DNA from: Fragosphaeria purpurea
Lineage: Eukaryota > Ascomycota > Sordariomycetes > Ophiostomatales > Ophiostomataceae
NCBI GenBank assembly: GCA_002778095.1
Contig: PCDL01000001.1
Coordinates: 3,472,001-3,536,000, forward strand
DNA: 64,000 nt
Direction of reading: 5' to 3'
In this document: in pieces, positions 31,569 to 42,700 of the stretch
Numbering within the stretch: the first letter of the stretch is position 1
Layout of the letters: each line of letters begins with the position of its first letter
Translations under genes and position numbers: made by a program
The notes under the pieces: generated by a model
What the model saw: only the letters and a program-made list of their open reading frames with translations
Told to the model about the DNA's origin: nothing
Database searches by the model: none

Positions 31569-34017
31569 TCATGCTTGCTCGTCTACGCTGTGTCGACTGT
31601 CGGTCACAATGTCCCCGTCCGCAGCGCCGGCGGCGACAAATTTGTCCACACTGGTGTTGGCATCGTCGCTGTCGTCGTGACGGTCTCCGTGTTCGTCTTG
31701 ATCGCTTTCGTTGCTCTGTTCCATTCGTCGCCTTTCCTCTCCTTTTGGCACGCCGTCCTCGTCACCTTGATCTTCGTGGTCGTCATCGTCGTCCCCGCCG
31801 TAGGTATCCTTATGTCGGTAGACGTTGATCCACCCGTCCTGGCCACAGCTCACCATGGTCGTCCCGCAGACGTCCACCCAGAAACACACGCCGCCGCGGT
31901 GCGCCCCGCGCAGCCGTTGCACGACAGCCTTGGTGCCGACGTCCCACAGAACAACATCACCGTCCTCGCTCGCCGCGGCCACGAAAGCACAGTACCGTTT
32001 GCTCTTGTTGTTGTTGTTGTTGTTGTTCCTGCTACTGCTACCGTTGACGCCGTCGTCGTTCCGGGCGCCCCCATTTGTGCCCAATACCCCGAAACACCCA
32101 CCAATGGAAAATCCTTTGTTGACGTGGCCCTGGTACGTCTTTTTGACCACGCTGGGCTGGGCAATGTAGTCCCAGAGGCGGATGCAGGAGTCCAGGTTGA
32201 ACGCCAACACGTAGCGGCCGTTGGGCGAGAAGCAGACGTTGGTCACGGCCGGGTTGTCTTCGTCGAGAAGCAGGAGCGTGCGCAAACACTGGCCCGTGCC
32301 GGTATCCCAAATGCGGCTGGTCAGGTAATGGGGTTAGCTTCGAAATAGGCACAGTAAGAAAAAAAAATGCAATGAACTTAAGAAACAACAGCACACAATT
32401 TTCGCGAACTTACATTAGACCGTCCGTGGAGCAGCTGACGACCAGTGTTCCGTCGCAGCAAAAGTCGATGCCGCTCACGGGGTCGCTGTGTGCCGGCAGA
32501 CTGCGCATCAGCCGGCCGGCGCGCACGTCCCAGAGAAACACGGCTTCGTCGTAGCTGCCGCTCGCCAAGATGTTGCCCTTTGGCGAGAACGCCAAGCAGT
32601 ACACGTAGTTGTGGTGGCCCAGCAGCGGCAGCCGCGTGCCTCGCGCACCACCGCTGCCGCCGCCGTGAGCGTTCGCACCATTCACGCCGTCACGCAGCCG
32701 GCGCGCATAGCGCGCTGTCGCAGCAGCGGTTCCCCGTCTGTTCTCACCCTCCTGCAGCTCAAAGTCCAGCGCCGCCATGCCGCCATCCGCGTTCTCGTCG
32801 GCGTTGGCGTTGGCGTTGGCGTTCCCATCCGTTTCGCCATCAGCTGGACTGCTCATGTGGACCAGCGCATGGGCTGGCTCGCCTGTGACGCGGTCCCACA
32901 GGCGGATGGACTTGTCGTCCGAGCCCGTGGCCAGCGTGTTCGAGTCTGGGCTCCACGCGAGGCACGACAACCCCGCGACATGGCCCACTAGCGTCGTTAT
33001 GTGGGCGCCCGTCGCGGCGTCCCAGATGCGCGCCGTGGCATCGGCCGACGCCGACGCGATCCAGCGCCCGTCGGGCGAGATGCGCACCTGCGACACGGGG
33101 CCCTCGTGGCCACGCATAGCGAAGACGCGTCGGTAGTGTGGCCGCGGGGGCGGTCGGGGGTGGGGATGCCGTCGCCGCTGGCTCGTTTGTGGTCCGCCAG
33201 CGTGTGGTGGTGCACCGTTCGTCTCGGCACCTTTTGGCTGTTTGTTGTGTTCATCTGTGGTCGCTATCCTGGCCGTCGAACCTGGCCGGGGGGAAACAGA
33301 GCGAGAGTATGAGCGCGACCGTGGTGAAGATAGCGAATTCGGCCGGGTCGAACGTGAGCGGGAAGAAGTACGGGATCGGCCTCTTCGGGATCGTCCAGAG
33401 CGCGGCGACTGCGGCCGTGACTCGGAGTACAAGGGGGTACGAGAGCTTTCGACGGACGGCGATCGAGACGGCAATCGAGACCGAGACCGGGACCGGGACA
33501 GGGATCGCGAGCTGTTGGGTGACTGCGGAGACCTTGATCTCGCCAGCCGTTCGGAGCCCGATCGCAACCGTGATCGAGACCTTGATGGCGATATTGACAA
33601 CCGTGACCGTGACTGGGACGGCGAACGCCAGACGGCGCCCGACAACTGTGCGGACGGCGAACCGGTAGCACGTCGGCGGCCAGTCGTAGCTGACTTCCTC
33701 CGCGTCGCATCGTTTCCTCTTCTCTCGCCGTTCTTCTTCGCCTCTTCACCCGTTTCGTCTTCGTCTTTGTCTTCGTCATCTTCGTCGTCGCCGTCGTCTT
33801 CATCGTTCTTCTCTTTCCCATCCTTTCCCTTTTTTGGTGATAGCGCAGGCGAGCGCCTCTGACGGGCCCGGATAGAAAGCCGTTCGGGTCGCTTCTGCTT
33901 CATAGCCTGTTTCTTTGCGGCGACATTGTTGCCGTCGCCGTCGCCATCGTCCACATTGCGCACTTTTCGCCGTTTGGCTGGATGTTCGAGCGGTACCGCA
34001 ACCTCTACGGGAGCCAT
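31569..34017 (-). CDS. WD40 protein, WDR5/Swd3-like COMPASS subunit, 2 exons
   Basis: Predicted 783 residues; exon 1 is 34017-32414, exon 2 is 32316-31569, with a 97-bp intron (GTAAGT...CAG). The C-terminal beta-propeller starts near residue 298 and follows WDR5 blade by blade: GHEGPVSQVRISPDGRWIAS, SPDSNTLATGSDDKSIRLWD, GHHNYVYCLAFSPKGNIL, LPAHSDPVSGIDF, STDGLIRIWDTGTGQC (across the splice), DEDNPAVTNVCFSPNGRYV and YCAFVAAASEDGDVVLWD. WDR5/Swd3 is a core scaffold of the Set1 H3K4 methyltransferase complex in the nucleus. Unusual additions are an N-terminus of about 295 residues with a nuclear-localisation-like KRRKVR, a long Asp/Glu stretch (70-92) and an SR/RS-rich segment (131-245). There are also inserts between blades and a charged C-terminal tail. 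SWD3 assignment rests on the propeller; the tail regions have no counterpart I know. Confidence 0.88.
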
Positions 34018-34620
34018 GATGTCGTTAGAAATGGTGACACATGTGAATGCAAGAAAATATGAGTCGACGCGATGCTGAAGACGCGTTCGGCCAGGATGAA
34101 TATTGTCCCTTTCAAGTGCTGCAAACGGACTTCGCAAAGAGCGACAGGGGGTCGTAAAGGTCACGTGTCAATACAGCGCGTCTCACCAAACTAGGCTCCT
34201 TACGTCACCAGAAAAAGAAAACGAGAAAAAGATCTCATTGTGAGAGAAAGGAGAAGAGGAGGACAACCGACAGCTTTAACAAACAGATCAGATATTTAAG
34301 GGGAACCAGAACTGCAACCTCTAATGCTTGGATTTTTTTTTGTTATCAAGTGTTCAAGGCGGAACGGCCAGCAGCAGGCCCGTCCTGGGGCCCAAACCAA
34401 CAGCAGTACGAGGCCCATTGGCATCCGACGTTCCTTGCTTCTCTATCTCTACTCCTGCGTTTGCGTTCACGTCTTCGGCGGAGCGCGAGATTGTATAGTA
34501 TAGTATTTTCTGATGTGGGATTACAGAACTCGATGCAGCAGCTCTTCTTGTTTTCCCAGCAAGACAGATACGCTAAAAAGCTCTCATCCGATTGTCGAGT
34601 TTTTTGTATATCAAAGAAAG
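34018..34620. other. Spacer between SWD3-like and kinase-like genes
   Basis: 603 bp containing the SWD3-like promoter (its transcription runs leftward) and the kinase-like gene's 3' region. Some ORFs overlap, but none has recognisable motifs. Confidence 0.4.
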
Positions 34621-35592
34621 TCAACGCTCTGTCTCATCTTGCATGGCGGCTTGGATCTTGCTGTAGAGTTCCTCGCAGGTCTTTTTGCTCCTGCCCTCTC
34701 GGTCTTTCCGTTGAGCCAGGGCCTCCTCCACGTGTGCCTCCGCACCGGGCAGCGTCTTGATGTCTTCAACGAGATCAGCCACGCGGGCATAGTGTTCCTG
34801 CCAGCAGCGACCAATGATGCAGTCCACGGGGTCGTCTGGGTCCGTGTCCGGGACCTGGCCCTCGATCATGCGATTCACCTTGGTGACAAAGTCGACCTCG
34901 CTGTAGGCCTCTGATCCCCGTACCATGTACCAGAATACCGAAGCCAGGGCAAACTGCTCCGTGCCGGGGCCGGCCCGTCCGAATTGGCCGGTCCCCTTCT
35001 CTCTCCAGCGGCCCTGGCGTACGTACGGCTCGTAGCCCACGTCAAGCCGAGCGCCAATGCGGACTGTGTAGCCAAAATCGATCAGGCGGAGCTGGTCGTG
35101 GTCGTCGACCAAGATGTTCTGGGGACAGATGTCGCTGTGGGCGTAGCCGAGAGCTTCCAGGTGCGCGACAGCCAATGCAAGCTGCAACATCCACGGCACG
35201 ACGGGAATGGGCCGTGACTTGTCTGGCCGACGAATACGGCCATGGAGTGTGCCGTTTGGCAGATGTTCCAAAAAGGTAACATTGTGACCAAGGAGATAGC
35301 TCTGTACGAGAAATGGACAGGGCGGGTCTTGTTGGTTCAGCAGGTCCAGAACCTCCTGCTCCCTGTGCAGCTGATCCTCTTCGGGGTCGTCATGTTTTTT
35401 CTCTAGGTCGACCTTGGCGACGATCCCCGAAGCAGCTTCGATGAGGACGGAATTGGCACCACGGCCCAAAATGCCGGAACCGGGACAGGCGGTGAGGACG
35501 GTCCGTATGGCCGGGTTCAGATTTCTTGCATCGCGTCCAGATCTAACATAGTAATCGGACAGGTAGGCGTAGGTCCAGGTAAAGCCTTTCAT
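34621..35592 (-). CDS. Small kinase-like protein (protein kinase fold, atypical HSD loop)
   Basis: An intronless 323-residue protein kinase-like fold. The glycine-rich loop is LGRGANS (42-48), the likely ATP-lysine is Lys60 in IVAKVDL, the catalytic loop is HSDICPQN (152-159) with Asp154 and Asn159, and the metal loop is DFGY (172-175). The core catalytic residues are present, but the HRD arginine is Ser153 and the activation segment has no clear APE (YEPYV follows). The C-lobe is compact. This pattern is common among lineage-specific fungal kinase-like families, where activity may be weak or specialised. No transmembrane segment or extra domain is visible. Substrate and pathway unknown. Confidence 0.72.
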   Translation of the reverse strand: MKGFTWTYAYLSDYYVRSGRDARNLNPAIRTVLTACPGSGILGRGANSVLIEAASGIVAKVDLEKKHDDPEEDQLHREQEVLDLLNQQDPPCPFLVQSYLLGHNVTFLEHLPNGTLHGRIRRPDKSRPIPVVPWMLQLALAVAHLEALGYAHSDICPQNILVDDHDQLRLIDFGYTVRIGARLDVGYEPYVRQGRWREKGTGQFGRAGPGTEQFALASVFWYMVRGSEAYSEVDFVTKVNRMIEGQVPDTDPDDPVDCIIGRCWQEHYARVADLVEDIKTLPGAEAHVEEALAQRKDREGRSKKTCEELYSKIQAAMQDETER

Positions 35593-36362
35593 CTTATTGT
35601 ATAGAGAATGAAAGCAGGTTATTCAAGTAGAGGAAGAGAGACGTAATGTACATATGTAGGTACGGAGGTGTGCTTCTCCGTTCTCCACCTTCAGATCCAC
35701 ATTTTGATCCTGCATTTCAACACTACGCCTAGTGCATCACTACCCGTGAATCCAGGCACCACTTATTAACTTCGGATTTTAGAGGTATATGTACTTGGTA
35801 ATCAATGATAATCCCTCTCAAAAGGTAGCGGGTTTTGTTGAATAACTAAAAAATGACTTGGCCCACTATTGAACATTCACATAGGTTTTATCGTTTAATT
35901 TTTTTTTTTAGGTTTTGAATCCCGCTCAGGTTTTGACGAGCGGATATTTCTAGCAGAATCCGACACAGCGGTTTAAGAGCCCGCCCAACAGTGCAAGTGC
36001 CAGCATATAAGGGCTAGCATCGAATCGTAGGGGGGATAAATGGCGAGATTCTGTCAGGAAAAGGATAGTAGAGTAGGAAAGTTCGATATATTTTGTTCTT
36101 GCTACAAAACCACCACCACAGTATCTGACCTTATTTTCAGATGGATCCGTCTATGTAGGCAGTTGCTAAATCCAGGATTGGCTGAGTATAGTAGATGATA
36201 TCTTAATAATAAGTGACATGAACGATCACGACAGAAGCTGTCTAAGGTTCTTTACATAAAACACGATCACAGCGTCAATCCGAAATCAAATGTGCCAATG
36301 AGCAGTGAAATATTGGTTCCTTGCGCTGCCGGTCCAGATGCGTCCTGACCATATCATCAGCA
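35593..36362. other. AT-rich spacer upstream of the kinase-like gene
   Basis: 770 bp, markedly AT-rich with a T13-type run near 35900. No gene supported. AGGTTTT occurs three times between about 35883 and 35935 without forming an ordered repeat. It contains the kinase-like gene's promoter. Confidence 0.4.
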
Positions 36363-36584
36363 TCACGAGGTTGCCTTTTCCCATTTCCCATCGACCTTGA
36401 CCCAAACCGAATTTTCAATGCAGTCATCGCATGGCGTCCGCTTTCTCGTAGACCCCATATAGTTGTCTTCGATAACGCCGTTCGTGACGCAAGGGTTCCG
36501 CCCGCATTCCCTAACTTGAATGGGAGCATCAGGCCCAGGATGGCCGCAGACCATGATGACGGGAGCGATGTCGTACCAGCACAT
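36363..36584 (-). CDS. Small Cys-containing hypothetical protein
   Basis: A 73-codon ORF with MCWYDIAPVIMVCGHPG at its start and C...CDDC near its end (TPCDDCIENSVWVKVDG). Six cysteines in spaced pairs resemble small fungal proteins that may bind zinc, and the frame has a plausible mixed composition. No signal peptide. I do not recognise the family and it may be chance; length is short and no splice evidence was seen. Function unknown. Confidence 0.4.
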   Translation of the reverse strand: MCWYDIAPVIMVCGHPGPDAPIQVRECGRNPCVTNGVIEDNYMGSTRKRTPCDDCIENSVWVKVDGKWEKATS

Positions 36585-38182
36585 GTTGCATGGTCTTAGT
36601 CAGTGCCAGAAATTGCATTGCAGTGCAGAAAGTATGGCATACCAGGTTTCTGTTCGAGAGGCAGGCGAGTGGGTTGGTGATGAAATGGAGACAACGGGAC
36701 CAGAAGAACTTTGGGAATTTGAGATGGTCAAAGACGAGGAGCGCACACGAAAAAAGCCAGTCTATATATACAATGAACCGTGTCAAAGCATTTGACCATG
36801 CCGCAGGCAACAAGCTCTTTTAACGAAGAGAAAGTACGCCATCGCGCTCCTTCAAGATAAGCGCAGGCAGCAACGGCTTTTCTAACTTGCCATAACCAAT
36901 AAAGTCGTGCATATGCAACGCTTCCCTTCATGTTGTCCGTTGGTCGGCTCGGGCTGTTACACGTCGAGTAATATGAGCGCGGCCAGGACGAATCGGCCAT
37001 ACTACAGTTGAGTATGAGGCACACACTAGCTTTGTAGCGAATGACATACACACATTAAACGTTATAGGCTGAACTTTCAATACAGTCTACGGGCATTCAA
37101 AGGCAACGTCGCGTTTCCCCGTAGGAAACTTCTGCTTGTTCAAATCGGTATCTCCATATCAAAAAACCAAATATGACATCAAGACATACTTCTTTACATA
37201 CATACCATAGTAGGATGTCAGACTAGACGTCCCATACTCATCCCGAAAACCTTGAGGGCGTTGCGACAAGATGCTAAGCGGTACAAGCCACAGGCGGAGG
37301 TCGGAGCGAGTTTCGGCCGTGAGATAGCGTTAACGGATTTATTCGTCAAGATCCACGTTCAGACTGCGAGACTGCTTCTGTCGTCTCAGAGAGAACCAAG
37401 TGTCGGCGTCCTATGTAGCCTTGATAATAATTGTCTCGAAGAGACTGTAAACGGTGCAGTCAGCCATGCCAAAAAAAAAAAAAAAAGTAAAAGTACAAAA
37501 AGGGGAATGCAACTGTACGCCACGCGAGCATGGTAATACGGAAGACTTTCGAGCTAAGATTTGTACTGGTCGGCACGAAAGCTGATACTTGCACGTGATG
37601 TCACTCACAAATAGCAAATCAGGAATCCGTCTCCATAGCAGTGGCACAAGCTTTCACAGTACAGTAGTAATTACCTATGGCCTGGCACAAAAACAGGAGA
37701 AGACAATATGCACGCGAAACAGGAAAGCGCGTCATTTTATAACTTGACTACTATAGGAAGGAAAAGGCACGCATCATCGAATAAAGCAGGAGCAACCGTC
37801 GGCGATCGTAGTACATCCAAACCCTTTTAGCGGATAAAAAGACTCGAGAGGGAAGCAACTACAAAGCCTGGGAATACCCGACGACCCCTCTCTCTTAGGC
37901 CGAGCTGCACCTTCCTGGTTTCTCGCCGCATTTGAGGCTTCCCCGGAAATTTACGTGGTTCCTTCCTGTTTTGCCTATTTTGCGATTTCGTGAGGCAGTC
38001 CGTACCGATCAGCCAACCAATTGGTTGATCACGTCACATGTCGTATGCTCGTTTTCAATTTCGGCCTTTCTCACCTGACTGACGCAGTGCGCCAAAACAA
38101 AGCTGCCGGCTGGACCGCACCGACAAAAGCGTAAAACATACATACTTGATACACTTACACGCATTGGCATCATACAGTCACG
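36585..38182. other. Long AT-rich spacer without supported genes
   Basis: About 1.6 kb, low GC compared with neighbours. I tested the longer frames (for example 36728-37051 minus and 37252-37536 plus) and found no motif or plausible splicing. A 15-base A tract lies near 37470. The last ~200 bp should contain the pyroglutamyl-peptidase promoter. Confidence 0.4.
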
Positions 38183-39361
38183 ATGGGTTCTGTTGACGCA
38201 GATTCGGACGAGTTCACCGTCCTGGTCACTGGATTTGGCGTAAGTGTCTTTTTTCTTATTTTCTACCTTCTTTCTTTTTTAAACTCGTGCATCGCGATTA
38301 AACAATTTCCAGCCATTCAGGTCGGAATATCCCAAGAACCCGTCGTGGGAGATTGCCCGGGACTTGCCGGCCTACTTGCCGCCCAAATCCAAACCGGCAT
38401 CGGGACCGGCAGTGGCGGCGGCAGCGGCGGCGGCGGTCCGGACGGATGACAGTTTGCCGCCCGTCCGCATTGTCGTCTACCCCGAGCCCGTACGCGTCAA
38501 CTACCAGGTGGTGCGGAAGCTCGTACCGCGGCTGTGGGATGGCCAGCAAGACAGCGCCGGGGCCGGTAAGGCGACTGACGCCGACCTCCGTGGCCAGCAG
38601 CCGCCTGAAGAGCAGTCCCTACCGTCCTCCTCCGCCTCGACTGAGGCGCCGTTCCCGCCGGGGTTTGTGCCGCCCCGCCGGCTGGACCTTGTGCTCCACA
38701 TCGGCATGGCGGGGCCCCGCCTTCACTACGACCTCGAACAGGTGGCACACCATGACGGGTACATGGCGCCCGACGTGGACGACGAGCTGCTGCGCGACAC
38801 GCCCGCCGACCGCAACGACCCGGCCTGGATCTGGTACGGCGCGCCGGCCGCCTTGGAGACGCACATTGACCTTGAAGACGTGTTGGCCCGCTGGCGGCAC
38901 GCCGCGGTGCGTGGTTCCTTCATGCACTTCCATCCCCCCATTTTGTGGCGTGGCTAACAACCGTCCCTACCTCCTGCTCTTTCTAGCCAAACGCGGATTT
39001 GCGCATCTCGCAAAACGCCGGCCGCTATCTCTGCGAATTCACGTACTTCTCCTCGCTCGCACATCTCTACCGCCGGAACCAGGCCGCCGACGGCCAGGAC
39101 TCGCGCTTTCGCCGCCGCCGGGTCGCCTTTTTGCACGTCCCGGCGGCCGCCGCGCCGGACCGTATTGCGGCTGGCCGCGACCTCGTAATCGAGCTGATCC
39201 GGGCCCTGGCCGCGTCCGAAGTGGCAGCGCGGAAAACGGGGCAGCATGAGCAGCCGGCTGCGGAAGTCGGGAACGTCGCAGAACACGCTGCCAGGGATCC
39301 AGCGACGGACGCGCCGGAGCCGGTTGCAAGCCTCGCGGCAGGCAAATGGTATAATGAATAA
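38183..39361 (+). CDS. Pyroglutamyl-peptidase I-like cysteine peptidase, 3 exons
   Basis: Predicted 341 residues of peptidase family C15, which removes N-terminal pyroglutamate from peptides in the cytosol. Exons are 38183-38239, 38313-38906 and 38987-39361, separated by 73- and 80-bp introns (branch GCTAACA in the second). The oxyanion-loop motif TGFGPF is created by the first splice, followed by PKNPSWEIARDLPAYLP. The catalytic residues are Glu161 (in LEQVAHHDGY), Cys233 (SQNAGRYLCEFTYF) and His267 (VAFLHVP). An Ala- and Ser-rich insert precedes the core region, making it longer than bacterial enzymes (~215 aa). It is convergent with TRA1. Confidence 0.9.
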
Positions 39362-39796
39362 GAATAGCGCATTTTTATTTTATTTTTATTTTATTTTTTG
39401 GATATCTTGGGATGAAGCATGCAATGCTTTTGCGTGTTTGATATTATATACGAGAGTTGACGTGCAATGCTTGGGTACCATTGGATATTTTTTTTGGGAA
39501 AAAAAATTATATTCCTTGAGTAACAGACAATTCTTATATGAACATTAATTTCGAAAAAAAACTTATTACTATTTCTACCATGCCATGGTTAAGGCTATTA
39601 CAAAGTGACTAACTTATGTAAATAAAGTAAAACAAAAACAAAAACGAAACCTAGCCCTTTTCCCTTTTTCCCCCCTATCGCTGAAATATACAGCACAGAA
39701 AAACTGAAACATGATATACGAAAAAAAAAACTGCAGACCCTTATGAACAAAAGTAAAAATTCCCTCATAACCACCATTTTCATGTCTCTTCCGTTC
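39362..39796. other. Convergent intergenic region with T/A-rich runs
   Basis: 435 bp, strongly AT-rich with TTTTA-type repeats near 39375-39400 and several A/T homopolymers. It separates convergent genes and probably holds both polyadenylation regions. Confidence 0.45.
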
Positions 39797-42700
39797 TTAC
39801 AAAAACGCCATCCACAACACGTCGCACAAGGCTAGGTTTAGTGGGTTGACGGCCTTGGCAATCAAGTCGATCACCGTCTGGTGCGCCGGCAGGTTGCCCA
39901 CGGGCGTCTGCGCCAAACTGACCGCCCGCTTCGTGACCATGTCGATGTTGTTCTGCACCGCGCGCCGCAGCTTGTCCTCGGTCATCTGTTGCGCGTGCCG
40001 GTTGCTCGTGAACCAGTAGACCATCTCGTCGCGCACAAAGAGCGTCAGCGCGTACGCCAGCTCCTGCTCGGGCTCCGCCAGGCTGCGCGCCACCGCCATG
40101 ATCGAGCAGCCGTAGATGCCCTCCTGCGCGAGCGGGCCCAGCAGCGCCTGCAGGTTCGGCGTCAGCCGGAAGGGCACCATCTCCGGGTTCTTGAAGAACG
40201 GCTGGGTCAGCGGCATGAAGGGCATGACCTCCGCGCTCCACACGTTGCCCGTACCCCGGCTGATGTTGATCTTGTGCGGGTACCGCTTATCGGCGCACAG
40301 AATGTACGTCATGAACGTCGTGGCCGCGTACTGGTAGGCAAACCGCCGCCGGAACAGGAAAAACTCGGTAAAGTCCGGGAATGTCCGCTGGAAGTAGTGC
40401 AGCATGACCGTCTTAGGCACCATGCGTGCCTGGATAGCCTCCAACACCTCGAGGCGGGCGGCCGTGCCTTGCTGGTCGTTCAGTTTCTGTGGCCGGGTTA
40501 GCATCACATCAAATTCGGTACGAACCCGGGTGGAAGGCAAGGGGGAAAGAAAAGGAAGGGGGGGAATAGAACGTACTCCCTTAGCGTCACTGAGAGCGGC
40601 CAGCTTCTCCATGGTATAAATCGCTGCGTCGTCCTTGGAGAGGTTGTTCTCCCGACAATGCTCTTCGTAGATGGTCTGCATCGACACGTACGTCGGGTCG
40701 TCTTGCACCAGGCGAATGTGCTGTGCCACCGGTACCACCAGAGGCAGCGTGAATTGCAGATCGCGCCTACGGCTTTCCTTTTTGTGGTTCAGGCGCTGGT
40801 TGAGCTGCCGGAACAGCTGCAGCGCCCGCTCTTCGCGCCGGGAATTGCGCGCCGTCGGCTGTTGCACGGCAAACGGATGCACGCTTCCGTCGTGTCCGCG
40901 GATCCGGATCCGCCGATGTGAGACACCCACGGTGCGCACCAACTCCACCTGCGGAATGAACCGGTCGATGCGGATAAAGTCCGAGTTCCTGTCTTTGAGT
41001 TGCAGATACTGGCCCGGGATCTCTATTTCGTCCAGTTTCAGGTAGCGGACCTCGCAGAGATGCGGTGACATCTGCTCCAAAGGCAGCCGGTTCGCCCGGC
41101 GATCGAGCTTGTCCTCGAATTTGTTGCGCCACTGCCGCAGGTTCTGGATGTATTCGTACATGGTTGGCTTGACCTTGACAAACTCCGCCTCAAACATCGG
41201 CCGGATGTGCGTCGGCAGGACCGTCTCAGCGAACCGCATTATGTTCGTCTCGGTGGCCTGGGGCAACTTCATCTCCCGGCTGTAAGAGGCAGGCGACCGA
41301 CTGATGTATGAAAGCGCATCGTTCAGAAGGGCCACAATCAAGCGATACGCATCTTCGTCGGGCGGGCACTTGAGGTTCTTTTGTATTTGGTCGATGATCG
41401 TCTCCATGGAAAGCGCCAGAAACGGGAAGGACGACTTGAGCACCACGAGGATCTCCTCCATGTAGTCCCAAGGATGCCGTTTGCCTGCGGGTTGTTGACC
41501 GGTGGCGGCTGCTTTGTTAGCTGCAACGCCTGGAGCGCCTGCTGCCGCTGCTGCTGGGGTAGGCGTTGCTGCCGTTCCATTGGCCGCTTGCCGTTCACCG
41601 TTGGCATTCGCTTTTGCCGGTTGCCCGCTGGCGCCAGAACCGTTCACCGCCGGACTTCCCGAGTTGGTTCGCGCGTGGGCTGCCGCTGACGTAGGTGCAG
41701 GGGTAGAACTTGCAGTTAGTGGTGCCGGAGTTGCCGCGGGTGCCGGCGTCGGAGCAGCGCTGTTGTTTTGGTTGCCTCCGTTGGCCACGCTATTATCGGC
41801 TGCCTCGGTCTTTGGCACAGTCGCTGGCGTCGGCGTGCTTGCTGGTGCGGGTGTTCCTGCTGTAGTAGAGGTAGCAGCGGCGGTGGCGGCTGCCGGTGCA
41901 GGAGTACCGGTGGAACCGGCTGTACCAGCTGGGCCAGCGGGCGCCGAGGGGGTAGCCGCTGTGGCCGGTGCTGTGGCCGAGGCGTCGCCGCCGTTGGCGG
42001 TGCTGGGTCGGGAGCCGTTTTCGACTTTGATGGCCACAGGCCCGCTCTGCTGCTGCTGCTGCTGCGGCGGCGGCGGTTGGGGGGTCTGCCTTTGTTGCTG
42101 TTGCTGCGGCGAAGACTGCGCACCAGGCGCTGGGGTCTTAGATTGCACTGGCGACTTACTGCCTTGTTTGGACGCCGCCGCCGCCGCAGCTTGGGCGGCA
42201 GCCATCTGCGCAGCTTTCTGCTCCCGGGCCTCCTGATTCTTCTTAATTGTTAACATGTCCTCCCGGTTGGTCCGCAGAACAAAGTATAGCGCCTGCGGGT
42301 ACGTCTTGGCGATCTGTATGAGAATGTTGTGTGTGCGGATGGCTTCCTTGTGGTTGAGCCCGGAGAGCAGCTGCGGAATGAACGTGATCCAGTACCACGT
42401 CGCGATTTCGCCCTTGAAGTCGTCAAAACCAGCCGCAATGGATCCGTGCGAATCGTCCAAACTAAGGAGCCACAATATTCGCGCAATCAGCTTGCGTGCT
42501 TTAGCGTTCTTGTAGCTGGCTGCCGCTTGAAGGTAGCATGTGAGGGCCTGCCGGGCCGCCGTGTAGTTCGTCGGCTCTGCCTGGAAGATGCGGTCGTTGA
42601 AGAAACCCCACTCCGCCCACGCCTTTGGCGTCGTGATGTCGTAAAACAGCGCGGTGCCGAACGCTGCATCTGCGTCCGCCTTGTGGTTGAGGCGCTCCAA

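Noticed and set aside
33260..33620. Rightward ORFs rich in Asp/Arg in the SWD3-like N-terminal region
   Set aside because: They are the antisense of the SR/RS-coding stretch and have no other support.
37130..37150. GTTCAAATC-like B-box suggesting a tRNA gene
   Set aside because: No A-box, no acceptor stem and no cloverleaf could be found around it; similar isolated words near 30846 and 62102 also failed.
41502..42236. 244-codon rightward ORF opposite TRA1
   Set aside because: It mirrors the low-complexity Ala/Gln/Pro/Thr segment of TRA1 and has no independent coding signature.
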